The notes beneath the pieces were generated by a model. It had not been told where the DNA came from and did not search any database. It worked only from the letters and a program-made list of their open reading frames with translations. DNA of 64,000 nt, taken from contig NZ_SODF01000003.1 in the NCBI RefSeq assembly GCF_004365875.1, positions 977,763 through 1,041,762 on the forward strand, read 5' to 3'. The position numbers were made by a program, and so were the translations under genes. Source of the stretch: Kribbella kalugense (GTDB lineage Bacteria > Actinomycetota > Actinomycetes > Propionibacteriales > Kribbellaceae). Below are positions 31,917 through 39,966 of this stretch, piece after piece (the stretch's first letter is position 1; every line of letters begins with the position of its first letter).

Positions 31917-32276
31917 ATGACTACGCGATGTGCGACCGGGGTACACGACAAGCACGACGTGTACGCCGCCCAGTGTCCGTGCCGGGACGTGCTCGATCTG
32001 CTCGCGAACAAGTGGGCCGCCCTCGCGATCGGTGCGCTGGAGGACGGCCCGCTGCGGTTCGGTGAGCTGCAGCGGCGGCTGCAAGGGATCAGTCCGAAGG
32101 TGCTGACCCAGACGCTGCGCCGGCTCGAGGACAACGGCTTCCTGCACCGGGAGATCTACCCGGCTGTGCCGCTGCACGTGGAGTACTCACTCACCGACCT
32201 CGGCCACAGCGTGTCCAAGCCGCTCGGCGCCCTACGCACCTGGGTCGAGACGAACCTGGACAAGCTGAGCGCGTAG
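31917..32276 (+). CDS. HxlR family transcriptional regulator
   Basis: A 119-residue winged-helix protein. The HxlR signature is clear: CPCRDVLDLLANKWAALAIGALEDGPLRFGELQRRL, then LTQTLRRLEDNGFLHREIY. ATG 31917 is preferred over an in-frame ATG at 31896 because GGAGAGG precedes it by four bases. The two cysteines before the first helix (QCPCRD) are placed as in HxlR proteins that sense oxidants or electrophiles. The 3' end overlaps the convergent hydrolase gene by 45 bases. Confidence 0.9.
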   Translation: MTTRCATGVHDKHDVYAAQCPCRDVLDLLANKWAALAIGALEDGPLRFGELQRRLQGISPKVLTQTLRRLEDNGFLHREIYPAVPLHVEYSLTDLGHSVSKPLGALRTWVETNLDKLSA

Positions 32277-33053
32277 CGCCTCGGCGAACGCTCCCGGTTG
32301 CTCGGCGAAACCGAGATGACCGCCCGGGAAGCGGGTCGGTACGACGCCGAGCCCGTCAGCCAGTGCGATCGAGGTCCGCTCGCACAGCTGACCGGTCGAT
32401 TCCGTACCGATCCCGACCACGATCCGTACGCCGTTCCCGCGGAGCCGATCCAGGTCCGGCCGCCAGCTGATCGACTCACGCATCTCGTGCGCGAACCAGA
32501 ACCGCTCGTCGGCGACGTCCTGCGGGTCCCGCTCGCCGCTGTACATCTGCTCGACCGAACCGTCCGGCGCCGGGACGTTCGACAACTCGAAGAACTGCTT
32601 CCACGCCCCGATCACGTCGCCGGCCAGGTAGTCGGCCATCATCCGCTCGGACGCGGCCAGCAACTCGTCGGCGTCGGCGACCAGCCGGTCCAGCGGCGGC
32701 TCGTGCGCGATCACGGTGCTCGCCACGTCCGGATGCTCCTGCGCCAACGCGAGCACGCTGACCGCTCCGCCGCTCGACCCGAGCACGGCGGCCGGGCCTG
32801 CGTCGACGTGTCGGATCAGTCGGGCCAGGTCATCGGCCCGTTCGGAGGGTGTCGACGTACCGCCGGGGTTGAGTTTGCTGCGCTTCACGCCGCGCGGGTC
32901 CGTGGTGAGCACGGTGTAGTCGGTCGCCAGCAAGTCGGCCAGCGGCGCGAACCAGCCCGCGTCCATGGGGGCGCCGACCAGGACCACCAAGGGTCCTGAT
33001 CCGCGCACCTCGTAGTACAGCTCTGCCTCGGGAACCTTCAGTGTGTTGTTCAT
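32232..33053 (-). CDS. Alpha/beta hydrolase
   Basis: A 273-residue alpha/beta hydrolase with nucleophile elbow VLGSSGGAVS and C-terminal His in FPGGHLGFAEQP. TTDPRGVKRS marks the strand before the elbow. It belongs with the hydrolases at 16496 and 29168. It stands upstream-free behind the YCII gene (gap 36 bases), possibly in one transcript with it. The substrate is unknown. Confidence 0.85.
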   Translation of the reverse strand: MNNTLKVPEAELYYEVRGSGPLVVLVGAPMDAGWFAPLADLLATDYTVLTTDPRGVKRSKLNPGGTSTPSERADDLARLIRHVDAGPAAVLGSSGGAVSVLALAQEHPDVASTVIAHEPPLDRLVADADELLAASERMMADYLAGDVIGAWKQFFELSNVPAPDGSVEQMYSGERDPQDVADERFWFAHEMRESISWRPDLDRLRGNGVRIVVGIGTESTGQLCERTSIALADGLGVVPTRFPGGHLGFAEQPGAFAEALRAQLVQVRLDPGA

Positions 33054-33089
33054 GCCACTTCCACGAACGGAGGCGGCCGGAATGGACGA

Positions 33090-33467
33090 TCAGTTCTGGA
33101 AAATGTCCGAGTCGGGCCCGAAGTCCGCCTCGTCGACCACCCGGCGTACCTCGACCTCGGCACGGAGCGCCTCGGCCAGCCGGGCCGCCCACTCGATCGC
33201 CTCGTCGCGGTTGCGGACCTCGACGACGATGATGCCGCCGACCAGCTCCTTGGTCTCGGCGAACGGACCGTCGGTGACGGTACGCCGGCCGTCGTCGACC
33301 TTGACCCGGGCGCCGAGCGAGCTGCGGTGCACACCCTCCGCGAACAGCAGGACCCCGGCCTTCGACAGGTCCTCGACCACCTTGCCGACCCCTTCGGCCA
33401 CCTCCGGCGGCGGGAACTTCCCGGCCTCGCTGTCGGCGTCCACCTTGTTGATGATCATGTAGCGCAT
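33090..33467 (-). CDS. YCII/DGPF family protein, probable ECF42 target
   Basis: A 125-residue YCII protein carrying the DGPF signature in TVTDGPFAETKELVGG. It starts MRYMIINKVDADSEAG at ATG 33467, preceded by GAGGAGC. An ECF42-like promoter lies upstream at 33536-33510. In other actinobacteria DGPF genes are the hallmark targets of ECF42 sigma factors, one of which is encoded 5 kb away. The biochemical role of DGPF proteins is unknown. Confidence 0.88.
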   Translation of the reverse strand: MRYMIINKVDADSEAGKFPPPEVAEGVGKVVEDLSKAGVLLFAEGVHRSSLGARVKVDDGRRTVTDGPFAETKELVGGIIVVEVRNRDEAIEWAARLAEALRAEVEVRRVVDEADFGPDSDIFQN

Positions 33468-33509
33468 CGCTGCCGCTCCTCGTCGTGTCGGTCCATCACT
33501 TACTCTCAC

Positions 33510-33536
33510 GTCGAGCGAGCCACCACCAGATCGACA
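33510..33536 (-). promoter_or_regulatory. Predicted ECF42-type promoter
   Basis: On the reverse strand TGTCGA (33536-33531) is followed after 17 bases by CGAC (33513-33510), matching the published ECF42 pattern TGTCGA / CGA(T)C. Transcription would start around 33502, giving a leader of about 35 bases before the YCII ATG. Confidence 0.6.
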
Positions 33537-33543
33537 CGCGAAC

Positions 33544-34356
33544 TCAAATCATCGGAAGCGTCAGCTCGTACAGCCTCTTCGCGTCGTCAGGATCGAACGT
33601 CTTCAACGTCGGATCAACCGGTTCGCCGACCGCTCGCAGGATCAACCGCTCATCCGGCTGGTCGTCCATCACAGCGAGCGTGTCCCTGACGCTCTCCGCC
33701 GGCGGCTTCGCGAACAGGGCCGCGCTGACCTTGGCCACAGTCCGGAGCGGCTGCGGGAGATGGTTGGTGCCGCTCTTCGTGTACGGCGGCTGCACCCCGA
33801 AGTACTTCGTCCGTCCGTCCGGATGGTTCTGCAGGTAGTGAACGGCGAGCAGGTCGTTCGCCCGGCCACCGCTCAACGTCGCCTGGACCATGCTGAACTT
33901 CTTCGCGAACTGCAGGTCGTCCCAGTTGACCGCGCCCTTGGTGATGCCAGTCGCGCCGATGTTGGTGATGATCGGCGTCTCGCCGCGCTCGAGCAGGTCG
34001 GTCAGGCCGTAGCTGAGGATGAAACGGCTCAGGTAGTAGAGGACGAACGCTCCCTCGAGTCCGTCGACCGTCTCCCGACGCTTCACGAACGGGACCATCG
34101 CGGCCAGGACCAGTGCATCCAGGGCCTCATGTCTGGCCGTCACCTCCTTGATCACCCGATGGTTCTCGGCGACGGACAGCAGATCGGCCTGCAGGTACGA
34201 CGCTTCGCCGTCGAGCGGCTCGGCGTCGCGGAGGAACTGTTCCCCGCGGGACGGCGTACTGCCGATCACCGTCACCCTGGCACCCCGGCGCAGGTAGTGC
34301 AGGGCGATCTCACGGCCCATCCCGGTAGTCCCACCGGCCACCACGGCGTTCTTCAT
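33544..34356 (-). CDS. SDR-like oxidoreductase
   Basis: A 270-residue NAD(P)-binding protein with N-terminal VVAGGTTGMGREIALHYL. The later catalytic region is atypical: no clear YxxxK, with LYYLSRFILSYGL in its place, and NIGATGITKG where the serine strand usually lies. It may be a divergent SDR. ATG 34356 gives the Rossmann motif at residue 7. It is divergent from the TetR gene across an operator array. Confidence 0.78.
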   Translation of the reverse strand: MKNAVVAGGTTGMGREIALHYLRRGARVTVIGSTPSRGEQFLRDAEPLDGEASYLQADLLSVAENHRVIKEVTARHEALDALVLAAMVPFVKRRETVDGLEGAFVLYYLSRFILSYGLTDLLERGETPIITNIGATGITKGAVNWDDLQFAKKFSMVQATLSGGRANDLLAVHYLQNHPDGRTKYFGVQPPYTKSGTNHLPQPLRTVAKVSAALFAKPPAESVRDTLAVMDDQPDERLILRAVGEPVDPTLKTFDPDDAKRLYELTLPMI

Positions 34357-34365
34357 TTCAGCTCC

Positions 34366-34432
34366 TAAGTCATCGATCGGTGACTTAGACCGTAGACGCG
34401 GTGTGGGTAGCATGTCAACGATCGATGACTTG
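34366..34432. promoter_or_regulatory. TetR operators between SDR and tetR
   Basis: The first site is a 22-bp dyad at 34366-34387 with TAAGTCA and TGACTTA arms around TCGATCGG. The second, at 34413-34432, keeps the ATCGATGACTTG half and a weaker GTCAACG half. Both share the AAGTCATCGATCG core. The second site lies just before the ribosome site of the TetR gene, consistent with autorepression. Confidence 0.7.
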
Positions 34433-34441
34433 GAGGGCCTG

Positions 34442-35020
34442 ATGGCGCACAAGCGGGACCGGGAGGCGACGCGGGCGCGGTTGCTGGAGTGTTCGCGGCT
34501 CCGGTTCGCCCGGGACGGGTACGACGGGACGAGCGTGCGGGACGTGGCCGGGGACGTCGGCGTGGATCCGGCGCTGGTCTTCCGGTACTTCGGGTCGAAG
34601 TCGTCGTTGTTCACCGAAGCGATGGCCGGCTCGTCGGCTCCCGTCGTACTGCCCGACGGTCCGGTCGAGGAGCTGCCCGCGAAGCTGATGCACCAGCTCG
34701 TCTTCGAGGACTGGTCAGAGTACGCCGGTGAGCATCCGTTGATCGCGATGCTCCGGTCCGCCGGGCACGAGGACACCAAGGACCGCCTCCGCCAGCAGGT
34801 CTGCGAAGGCTATCTGGACGTCCTGTCACAACTTGCCGACGGCAACGAAGACAAGAACCTCCGGACCGAGCTGTTCGGCGCGTGGCTGCTCGGCATCGGA
34901 ATCCTCCGCACCGCCGTCGGCACCCCGACGTTGGCCAAGGCGACCGAGGAGGACCTTCGCCCGCACCTCGCCGCGGTTGCCGAAGCCCTCTTCGGAAGGC
35001 CGGTGCCGACCGACGGCTAG
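34442..35020 (+). CDS. TetR family transcriptional regulator
   Basis: A 192-residue regulator starting MAHKRDREATRARLLECSRLRF. The helix-turn-helix is TSVRDVAGDVGVDPALVFRYFGSKSSLFTEA. ATG 34442 is preferred to the in-frame starts at 34403 and 34412 because GGAGGG precedes it by five bases and because the earlier starts would place the operator inside the gene. Its TAG stop overlaps the convergent YCII stop within CTAG. Confidence 0.87.
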   Translation: MAHKRDREATRARLLECSRLRFARDGYDGTSVRDVAGDVGVDPALVFRYFGSKSSLFTEAMAGSSAPVVLPDGPVEELPAKLMHQLVFEDWSEYAGEHPLIAMLRSAGHEDTKDRLRQQVCEGYLDVLSQLADGNEDKNLRTELFGAWLLGIGILRTAVGTPTLAKATEEDLRPHLAAVAEALFGRPVPTDG

Positions 35021-35373
35021 TCGGCCATCACTTCTGCGATCGACCTGGGCGCGCGCACCTTCGAGAACTGCAGGTTGCCCGCCGGCATGTTCCAGGTCAT
35101 CACCTCGACCGCGAGACGACCGACCAGCACCGCCGGATCGGCCGCGGCGTGCTCGCGGGCAGTCGCGGCGTCCACCGACCAGATCGAGAATCCGCGGAAG
35201 CGCTCGTCGTCCTGATCGGTCAGCGGTCCGCGAGCCAGCACCAGGCCGCGCTCTTGCAGGTCGGCACCGTGGGCGAGGTGCCGGTCCTGCAGGGCAGCAG
35301 CCTCCTCGTCGGTCATCACCGGCGCATCAGTGCGCAGCGTCAGCAGAGTCACGGTGTAGCTGTCGAAGCGCAT
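35017..35373 (-). CDS. YCII family protein
   Basis: A 118-residue protein starting MRFDSYTVTLLTLRTDAP. LQDRHLAHGADLQERGLVLARGPL and FSIWSVDAATAREHAAADP show the dimeric YCII fold. It lacks an exact DGPF motif, and no ECF42-like promoter was seen upstream. Function unknown. It lies 17 bases after the stop of the LCP gene and may be co-transcribed with it. Confidence 0.8.
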   Translation of the reverse strand: MRFDSYTVTLLTLRTDAPVMTDEEAAALQDRHLAHGADLQERGLVLARGPLTDQDDERFRGFSIWSVDAATAREHAAADPAVLVGRLAVEVMTWNMPAGNLQFSKVRAPRSIAEVMAD

Positions 35374-35390
35374 GGGGCCAAAGCTACCCC

Positions 35391-36887
35391 TCAGTTGGGC
35401 TGGTCGCCGTTGGGTTGATAGGCGCACGCGTCGGCCAGGTTCTGAGTAGGACCTGGAGGTGGCGCCGTCGTGGTGGTTGTGGGCTTGCGAGTCGTGGTCG
35501 GTGGCGGGGTGGCGGACGGGGCCGGCGTGGACTCGAGGGCGTTCTCAACCGTGTCGCGGAGGGCCTGGTAGTCGGGGTGGAGGTACTTGAGGCGGAGCTT
35601 CTCCGAGTCCAGCGTCACGTTGGAGACTGTGCCGGACTTGACCTTGAGGGCCAGCTGGACCATCGCGGGGAGCAACTCCTGCGGGATGTCGGTCCGGAGC
35701 AGATGCTGACCGGCCTTCGCGATCGCCTTGTACTTCGTCACCAGGGTCTGCGGATCGGCAGCGTCGACGATGCTCTTGATCACGCACCGCTGGCGGACCT
35801 GGCGCTGGTCGTCGTCCGCGCCGTACCGCCCGCGGGCGAACCACAGCGCGTGCCGCCCGTCGAGGTGCTGGCTCGGGCCTGGCTCGATCCATTCCTTCGG
35901 CGGGATGTGGGAGCTGCTGATGCCGCCCATCGCGACCCGCTCGTTGACGTTGACGGTGATCCCGCCGAGGGCGTCGACGATCTCCGGGAAGCTCTGCAGG
36001 TTGACCTGCAGGTAGTAGTCGAGCTTCAGCCCGAGCGCCTCGCCGACCGACTGCTTCACGACGTCCGCGCCCTCGTTGTCAGACGGGCCGAGGATGCCGG
36101 GATGCGCATCCGGGACGTTCTGGTACATCGCGGTCAGCATCCACTCCAGCCGGCCCTCGAGGCTGAGCCCTTCCTTGCCGAAGCCCTCCGGGTAGTACTT
36201 GTACAGCGGCGAGTCCTTCGGGAACGGCATGAAGGTCAGGTTCCGCGGCAGTGAGATCAGGGAGGTGTTGCCGGTCTTGGTGTCGATGCTCGCCACGATC
36301 ACCGTGTCGGTCCGCACGCCCTCCCGGCTCGGTGCGTCGTCACCGCCGAGCAGCAGCAGGTTCAGCCGCGGCTTGCCCTCCCACGGGTCCTTGACGTTGA
36401 CCACCTTCGGCCGGGTCGCGCTCTTACTCTCGCCCTGGGCCTGGAAGACGTCCTGCACGAGCGTCCGCTGCGCGAGGACGGTCTGCACGCCGACCGCGGC
36501 CGGCGCCGCGATCGCGAAGCACAGGATCCCGACGAACCCAGCGCCGAGGGCCCGACCGCCCGCTCCACCGGTTGCCGGACGCAACGACCGGTGCGACGCG
36601 ACGATCACGATGATCCAGAGGAACGCGAGGGCTCCGATCAGCACCGACGTCAGCAGCAGCCGGCTGGGTACGACGGCAGCCGCGAGGACCTGATCCCGTC
36701 GGGTCAGGCCGACGTACACGCCGAGGCCGACCAATCCGAGGAACAGGGTGAGGACGAACGCGCCGATCCGCCGGCGGCCACCGGCGATCAATCCGAGTCC
36801 TGGAAGCAGTGCGCCCAACAGGGTCAGCCCCAGCAACCTCGGCACCGATCGTGGCCGTCTCGTTGCCGCGCGCGCACGACTCCCCAT
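35391..36887 (-). CDS. LytR-CpsA-Psr (LCP) family cell-wall ligase, multi-pass N-terminus
   Basis: A 498-residue protein. Four hydrophobic helices occupy roughly residues 15-155. The LCP domain follows: NLLLLGGDDA, RTDTVIVASIDTKTGNTSLISLPRNL, and GRHALWFARGRYGADDDQRQVRQRCV with the conserved arginines. A Pro/Thr-rich tail ends it. LCP enzymes move glycopolymers from lipid carrier to peptidoglycan (or to arabinogalactan-type walls). Most LCP proteins have one membrane helix, so four is less usual. ATG 36887 follows AGGGGAG. Confidence 0.92.
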   Translation of the reverse strand: MGSRARAATRRPRSVPRLLGLTLLGALLPGLGLIAGGRRRIGAFVLTLFLGLVGLGVYVGLTRRDQVLAAAVVPSRLLLTSVLIGALAFLWIIVIVASHRSLRPATGGAGGRALGAGFVGILCFAIAAPAAVGVQTVLAQRTLVQDVFQAQGESKSATRPKVVNVKDPWEGKPRLNLLLLGGDDAPSREGVRTDTVIVASIDTKTGNTSLISLPRNLTFMPFPKDSPLYKYYPEGFGKEGLSLEGRLEWMLTAMYQNVPDAHPGILGPSDNEGADVVKQSVGEALGLKLDYYLQVNLQSFPEIVDALGGITVNVNERVAMGGISSSHIPPKEWIEPGPSQHLDGRHALWFARGRYGADDDQRQVRQRCVIKSIVDAADPQTLVTKYKAIAKAGQHLLRTDIPQELLPAMVQLALKVKSGTVSNVTLDSEKLRLKYLHPDYQALRDTVENALESTPAPSATPPPTTTRKPTTTTTAPPPGPTQNLADACAYQPNGDQPN

Positions 36888-37011
36888 GGGCTCCCCTGTC
36901 CGCCGTCCCGCCTCCAGTGTGCGCCACATCCCGCGCCCCGTACCTCTTCAGACGTGTTACAGCGTTAATCGGTTGTCAATCGGCCGGATCCGGCCGGTAG
37001 GTTGACCGATC

Positions 37012-37959
37012 GTGCAGATTCTCGTGCTGGGTGGAAATGGGTTTGTCGGACGCGCGATCGTCGAGGACGCGCTGGCGCACGGGGCGGAGGTCGCCTCCTT
37101 CAGCCGCGGGCAGAGCGGATCACCGCTGCCTGCGGGCGTGACCGCGCTGATCGGAGACCGGGAGACCGGGGACTACGAGGCGCTGCGGACCGGTGAATGG
37201 GACGCGGTGGTCGATCTGAGCGGCTTCCGGACTCGGGACGTCGACCAGGCGATGGACGTGCTCGGCGATCGGGTCGGGCGCTACGTGTTCATCTCGAGCC
37301 ACGCCGTCTACGTGCGGGACCTACCGGCCGGGACCGACGAGACCGCGCCGCGCCGCGAGCCGCTCCGCGATGCCGACGTACTCACGAACGACACCTACGG
37401 ACCCTGCAAGGTCGCCTGCGAGGACGACATCGTCGAGCGGTACGGCGACCAGGCAACAATCGTCCGTCCCGGCCGCGTCACCGGTCCCGGCGACTCGTCC
37501 GGTACGGCGCTCTACTGGATCCGCCGCGGCGCCCGTGGTGGCCGGGTCGCCCTGCCGACCGGGCCGGAGCAGCCGCTCCAGTTGATCGACAGCCGCGATG
37601 TCGCTCGTCTCGTCAACCAACTCGTCACCGATGAGCGCGCCGGAGCGTTCAACGCGGTCGGGCCGGAATCCACCATCACCGAGCTGATCGAACTGTCGGC
37701 CGAGCTCGCCGGTACGTCGGTCGACATCGTCCCCATCGCACCCGACGCCGTACCGCCCCGCTTCCCGTTGGTCGACCCCGAACCCGAATGGGGCGAACGC
37801 CGCCGCAACCCGGCCAAGGCCCGCTCGGCCGGCATGTCCGTCACCCCGCTCCGCCAGACCGTCGCCGACGTCCTCAAGTGGGACCACGACCGCGGCGAGC
37901 CCGAGCTCAGCATCGGGCTGACCCCTGAGCAGGAAGCCGAACTACTCGGGCAGCGCTAA
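37012..37959 (+). CDS. NAD-dependent epimerase/dehydratase (extended SDR)
   Basis: A 315-residue extended SDR with VLGGNGFVGRAIVEDAL at the N-terminus and catalytic Tyr and Lys in TYGPCKVACE. RPGRVTGPGDSSG follows the pattern of sugar-nucleotide or isoflavone-reductase-like epimerases. GTG 37012 begins directly at the Rossmann fold with no ribosome site before it, so translation may be leaderless. It is divergent from the LCP gene. The final 18 bases overlap the convergent membrane-protein gene. Confidence 0.85.
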   Translation: MQILVLGGNGFVGRAIVEDALAHGAEVASFSRGQSGSPLPAGVTALIGDRETGDYEALRTGEWDAVVDLSGFRTRDVDQAMDVLGDRVGRYVFISSHAVYVRDLPAGTDETAPRREPLRDADVLTNDTYGPCKVACEDDIVERYGDQATIVRPGRVTGPGDSSGTALYWIRRGARGGRVALPTGPEQPLQLIDSRDVARLVNQLVTDERAGAFNAVGPESTITELIELSAELAGTSVDIVPIAPDAVPPRFPLVDPEPEWGERRRNPAKARSAGMSVTPLRQTVADVLKWDHDRGEPELSIGLTPEQEAELLGQR

Positions 37960-38817
37960 GGTCCGGCCGGCGTCGCGGGCTGCGTTGATGGAGCGGGTGA
38001 GGGTGTCCTTCAAGGCGGTGGCTTCGTCGGCGAATCCTTGGATCACGGAGGTGTCGCCTACTGGTTCGGTGCGGGCGAGGAGTTCGATGTAGCGGTCGCC
38101 GTCCTCCAAGGCCGCTTCGGCGCGGAGGGCGGCGTCGGCGGAACGGACCCGGTCGGCGTACCGGTCCAGGAGGTCCACCTTGCGTTTGATCGCGTCGACG
38201 GACAGGGCCAGGGCGCGACGCTGTGGACCCAGTACGGCGTCGAGCTCGGCGGTCTCCATCCCGCGGGCGATGTCCTTCTGCCGCGCCCGCAGTACCGTCT
38301 GCTCCCGGAGCACCTGCGCGATATCCCAGAGCTGCTCCGGCAGCACCAGCTCGTTCTTCATCTCGTCCAGCAGCCCGCGCCGGGTAACTGTTGCCTCAAG
38401 CACCGTTTTTACCGCACGCTGAGCCCGCCCGAGCAGCCGCCCGGCCGCGTCGTCGAAGTCCTTCGGCAGCAGGTACTTCCCGTGCTGCACCCGGACCGCC
38501 TTGTGCCCGCGGTCCTCGACCACCGACTTCACCAGGATCCCGCCGGTCGCCAGGACCGCGATCCCGGCCAGCACCACCGCGGCCCATGCGGCCACCGCGG
38601 TCGGCAAGATCGCTGCCATCACGATCAGCGCCAGGATCCACCCGCCGACACACACCGCAGCCCACACCAGCAACGTCCCGAAGGTGTTCCCGGGAGCCAC
38701 CGACCACGAGGTCTGCCGCTTCGGTCGCGGCGCGTCGGCGGCAACGAACAACTCCGGCCGGTGCTCGTACAACCGCCGTACGCCCACAGGCACACCCGGC
38801 GCGAACACAGGCTCCAT
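37942..38817 (-). CDS. Membrane protein with cytoplasmic helical domain, function unknown
   Basis: A 291-residue protein. A short N-terminal region precedes two hydrophobic helices (LLVWAAVCVGGWILALIVMAA and VAAWAAVVLAGIAVLATGGIL, about residues 50-95). The remaining 190 residues are charged and helical with heptad-like leucines, likely a coiled coil (LDEMKNELVLPEQLWDIAQVL, VDLLDRYADRVRSADAAL). ATG 38817 is set by CGGAGG six bases upstream. I do not recognise a named family. Confidence 0.75.
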   Translation of the reverse strand: MEPVFAPGVPVGVRRLYEHRPELFVAADAPRPKRQTSWSVAPGNTFGTLLVWAAVCVGGWILALIVMAAILPTAVAAWAAVVLAGIAVLATGGILVKSVVEDRGHKAVRVQHGKYLLPKDFDDAAGRLLGRAQRAVKTVLEATVTRRGLLDEMKNELVLPEQLWDIAQVLREQTVLRARQKDIARGMETAELDAVLGPQRRALALSVDAIKRKVDLLDRYADRVRSADAALRAEAALEDGDRYIELLARTEPVGDTSVIQGFADEATALKDTLTRSINAARDAGRTLALPE

Positions 38818-38851
38818 CGCCACCTCCGGAGAAGACGTCAGCACTTAGCGT

Positions 38852-39016
38852 AAGGGGTGCTTGGTGCTCCCGCGCCGTAGCGAGCAGGTGCTCGGTGCGG
38901 TGCATCGGCGCGCGGGAGCGAAGGTCTCGATGCGGAGCATCGTGGCCTTTGCTCACGTGCGGCGAGGTGCCGTGCCGAGTGCCGCGCAGTAGGCGCGGGA
39001 GCATCAAGCACCCCTT
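38852..39016. repeat. 165-bp palindromic element with 25-bp arms and inner hairpins
   Basis: Arms at 38852-38876 and 38992-39016 are complementary over 25 bases with one mismatch (AAGGGGTGCTTG at the left, CAAGCACCCCTT at the right). Inside are further hairpins: CGAGCA/TGCTCG near 38880, an AAGG/CCTT stem enclosing GATGC/GCATC near 38910-38950, and GCGGC/GCCGC near 38960-38986. The right arm includes the stop of the regulator gene at 39004. It could act as terminator, mobile palindrome or structured RNA. Confidence 0.75.
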
Positions 39017-39897
39017 CCCCGGGTGGCGAGCCCATCGAGGAAGACCTCGAGGCCGAACTCGAACAGCCGGTCCAGGTCGTACTCGTAGTCGAAGCCGTCC
39101 GCGAGCAACTCCCGGAACGCGGTCAGATTCCCCATCGCGATCATCGCCGCCAACTGATCGCCTTGCTGCACGACCCACTCGTCGGCAGTCACCCCGGTGT
39201 CCTGCTCGGCCTGCGCCTCGGCCTCCATCACCAGCGCCACCCCGCGCACATACGCGAACAGGCTGATCATCGTCGACAACGCCGCACTCTTCTCGAACCC
39301 ACGCAACGCCCGCAGCATCGCATCCGTGTGCGGCAGCAGCCGCGGCACCAACTGCGGCCGGCTCAAACTGATCGCACTCGCCAGCCAAAGATGCCGCCGG
39401 TACGCCGCCCAGTGCACCCGCGCCACCGCCGTGATCGCATCCCGCCAATCACTCGGCGCCTCCCCCAACGGGAACTCCCCGATCGCCTCGTTGACCATCT
39501 GCACGACCAGCGCGTCCTTGCCGCCGACGTACCGATAGAGCGCCATCGTCGACACCCCGAGCTCGGCCGCGATCCGCCGCATCGACAACGCCGCCAGCCC
39601 CTCGGCGTCGGCGATCTCGATCCCCATCCGCACGACCTCGTCGCGATTCAGCTCTGGTTGCTGAGTACGACGCGCGGCTCGGGGCGGCGGACCTACCACG
39701 GTGCCGACGCCGGGACTCGGATGCACGAGTCGCTCGGCCTGCAACGCCTGCAGCGCCTTCGTGGCGGTCGCCATCGCCACCCCGAAGTCGCGGACCAGCG
39801 CCCGCGTCGACGGCACCCGGTCCCCCGGCTTCAGCTCCCCCGCCTCGATCCGCCGACGCAACTCGGCCGCGATCACCTGGTACGGCGCCTCACTCAT
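39004..39897 (-). CDS. Hybrid regulator: GntR winged helix joined to a TetR-type protein
   Basis: A 297-residue protein. Residues 1-75 are a GntR winged helix (YQVIAAELRRRIEAGELKPGDRVPSTRALVRDFGVAMATATKALQAL). After an arginine-rich linker, a TetR DNA-binding domain follows (LSMRRIAAELGVSTMALYRYVGGKDALVVQM), then a TetR_C-like ligand domain. Both HTH units look intact. A TAGTGCAC dyad lies just before the gene and again before the FAD monooxygenase gene at 42474, so it probably regulates both. Confidence 0.88.
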   Translation of the reverse strand: MSEAPYQVIAAELRRRIEAGELKPGDRVPSTRALVRDFGVAMATATKALQALQAERLVHPSPGVGTVVGPPPRAARRTQQPELNRDEVVRMGIEIADAEGLAALSMRRIAAELGVSTMALYRYVGGKDALVVQMVNEAIGEFPLGEAPSDWRDAITAVARVHWAAYRRHLWLASAISLSRPQLVPRLLPHTDAMLRALRGFEKSAALSTMISLFAYVRGVALVMEAEAQAEQDTGVTADEWVVQQGDQLAAMIAMGNLTAFRELLADGFDYEYDLDRLFEFGLEVFLDGLATRGRGA

Positions 39898-39912
39898 CCA
39901 CCCCTCCTGAAC

Positions 39913-39939
39913 TAGTGCACATACATCGTACGCGCACTA
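39913..39939. promoter_or_regulatory. Operator of the GntR-TetR hybrid regulator
   Basis: TAGTGCAC (39913-39920) and GCGCACTA (39932-39939) are inverted with one mismatch and an 11-base spacer. It lies between the hybrid regulator and the divergent DNA-glycosylase-like gene. The same half-site recurs at 42491-42555. Confidence 0.65.
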
Positions 39940-39966
39940 CCTCGGCCGCGCCGACTTCATGTCAAG

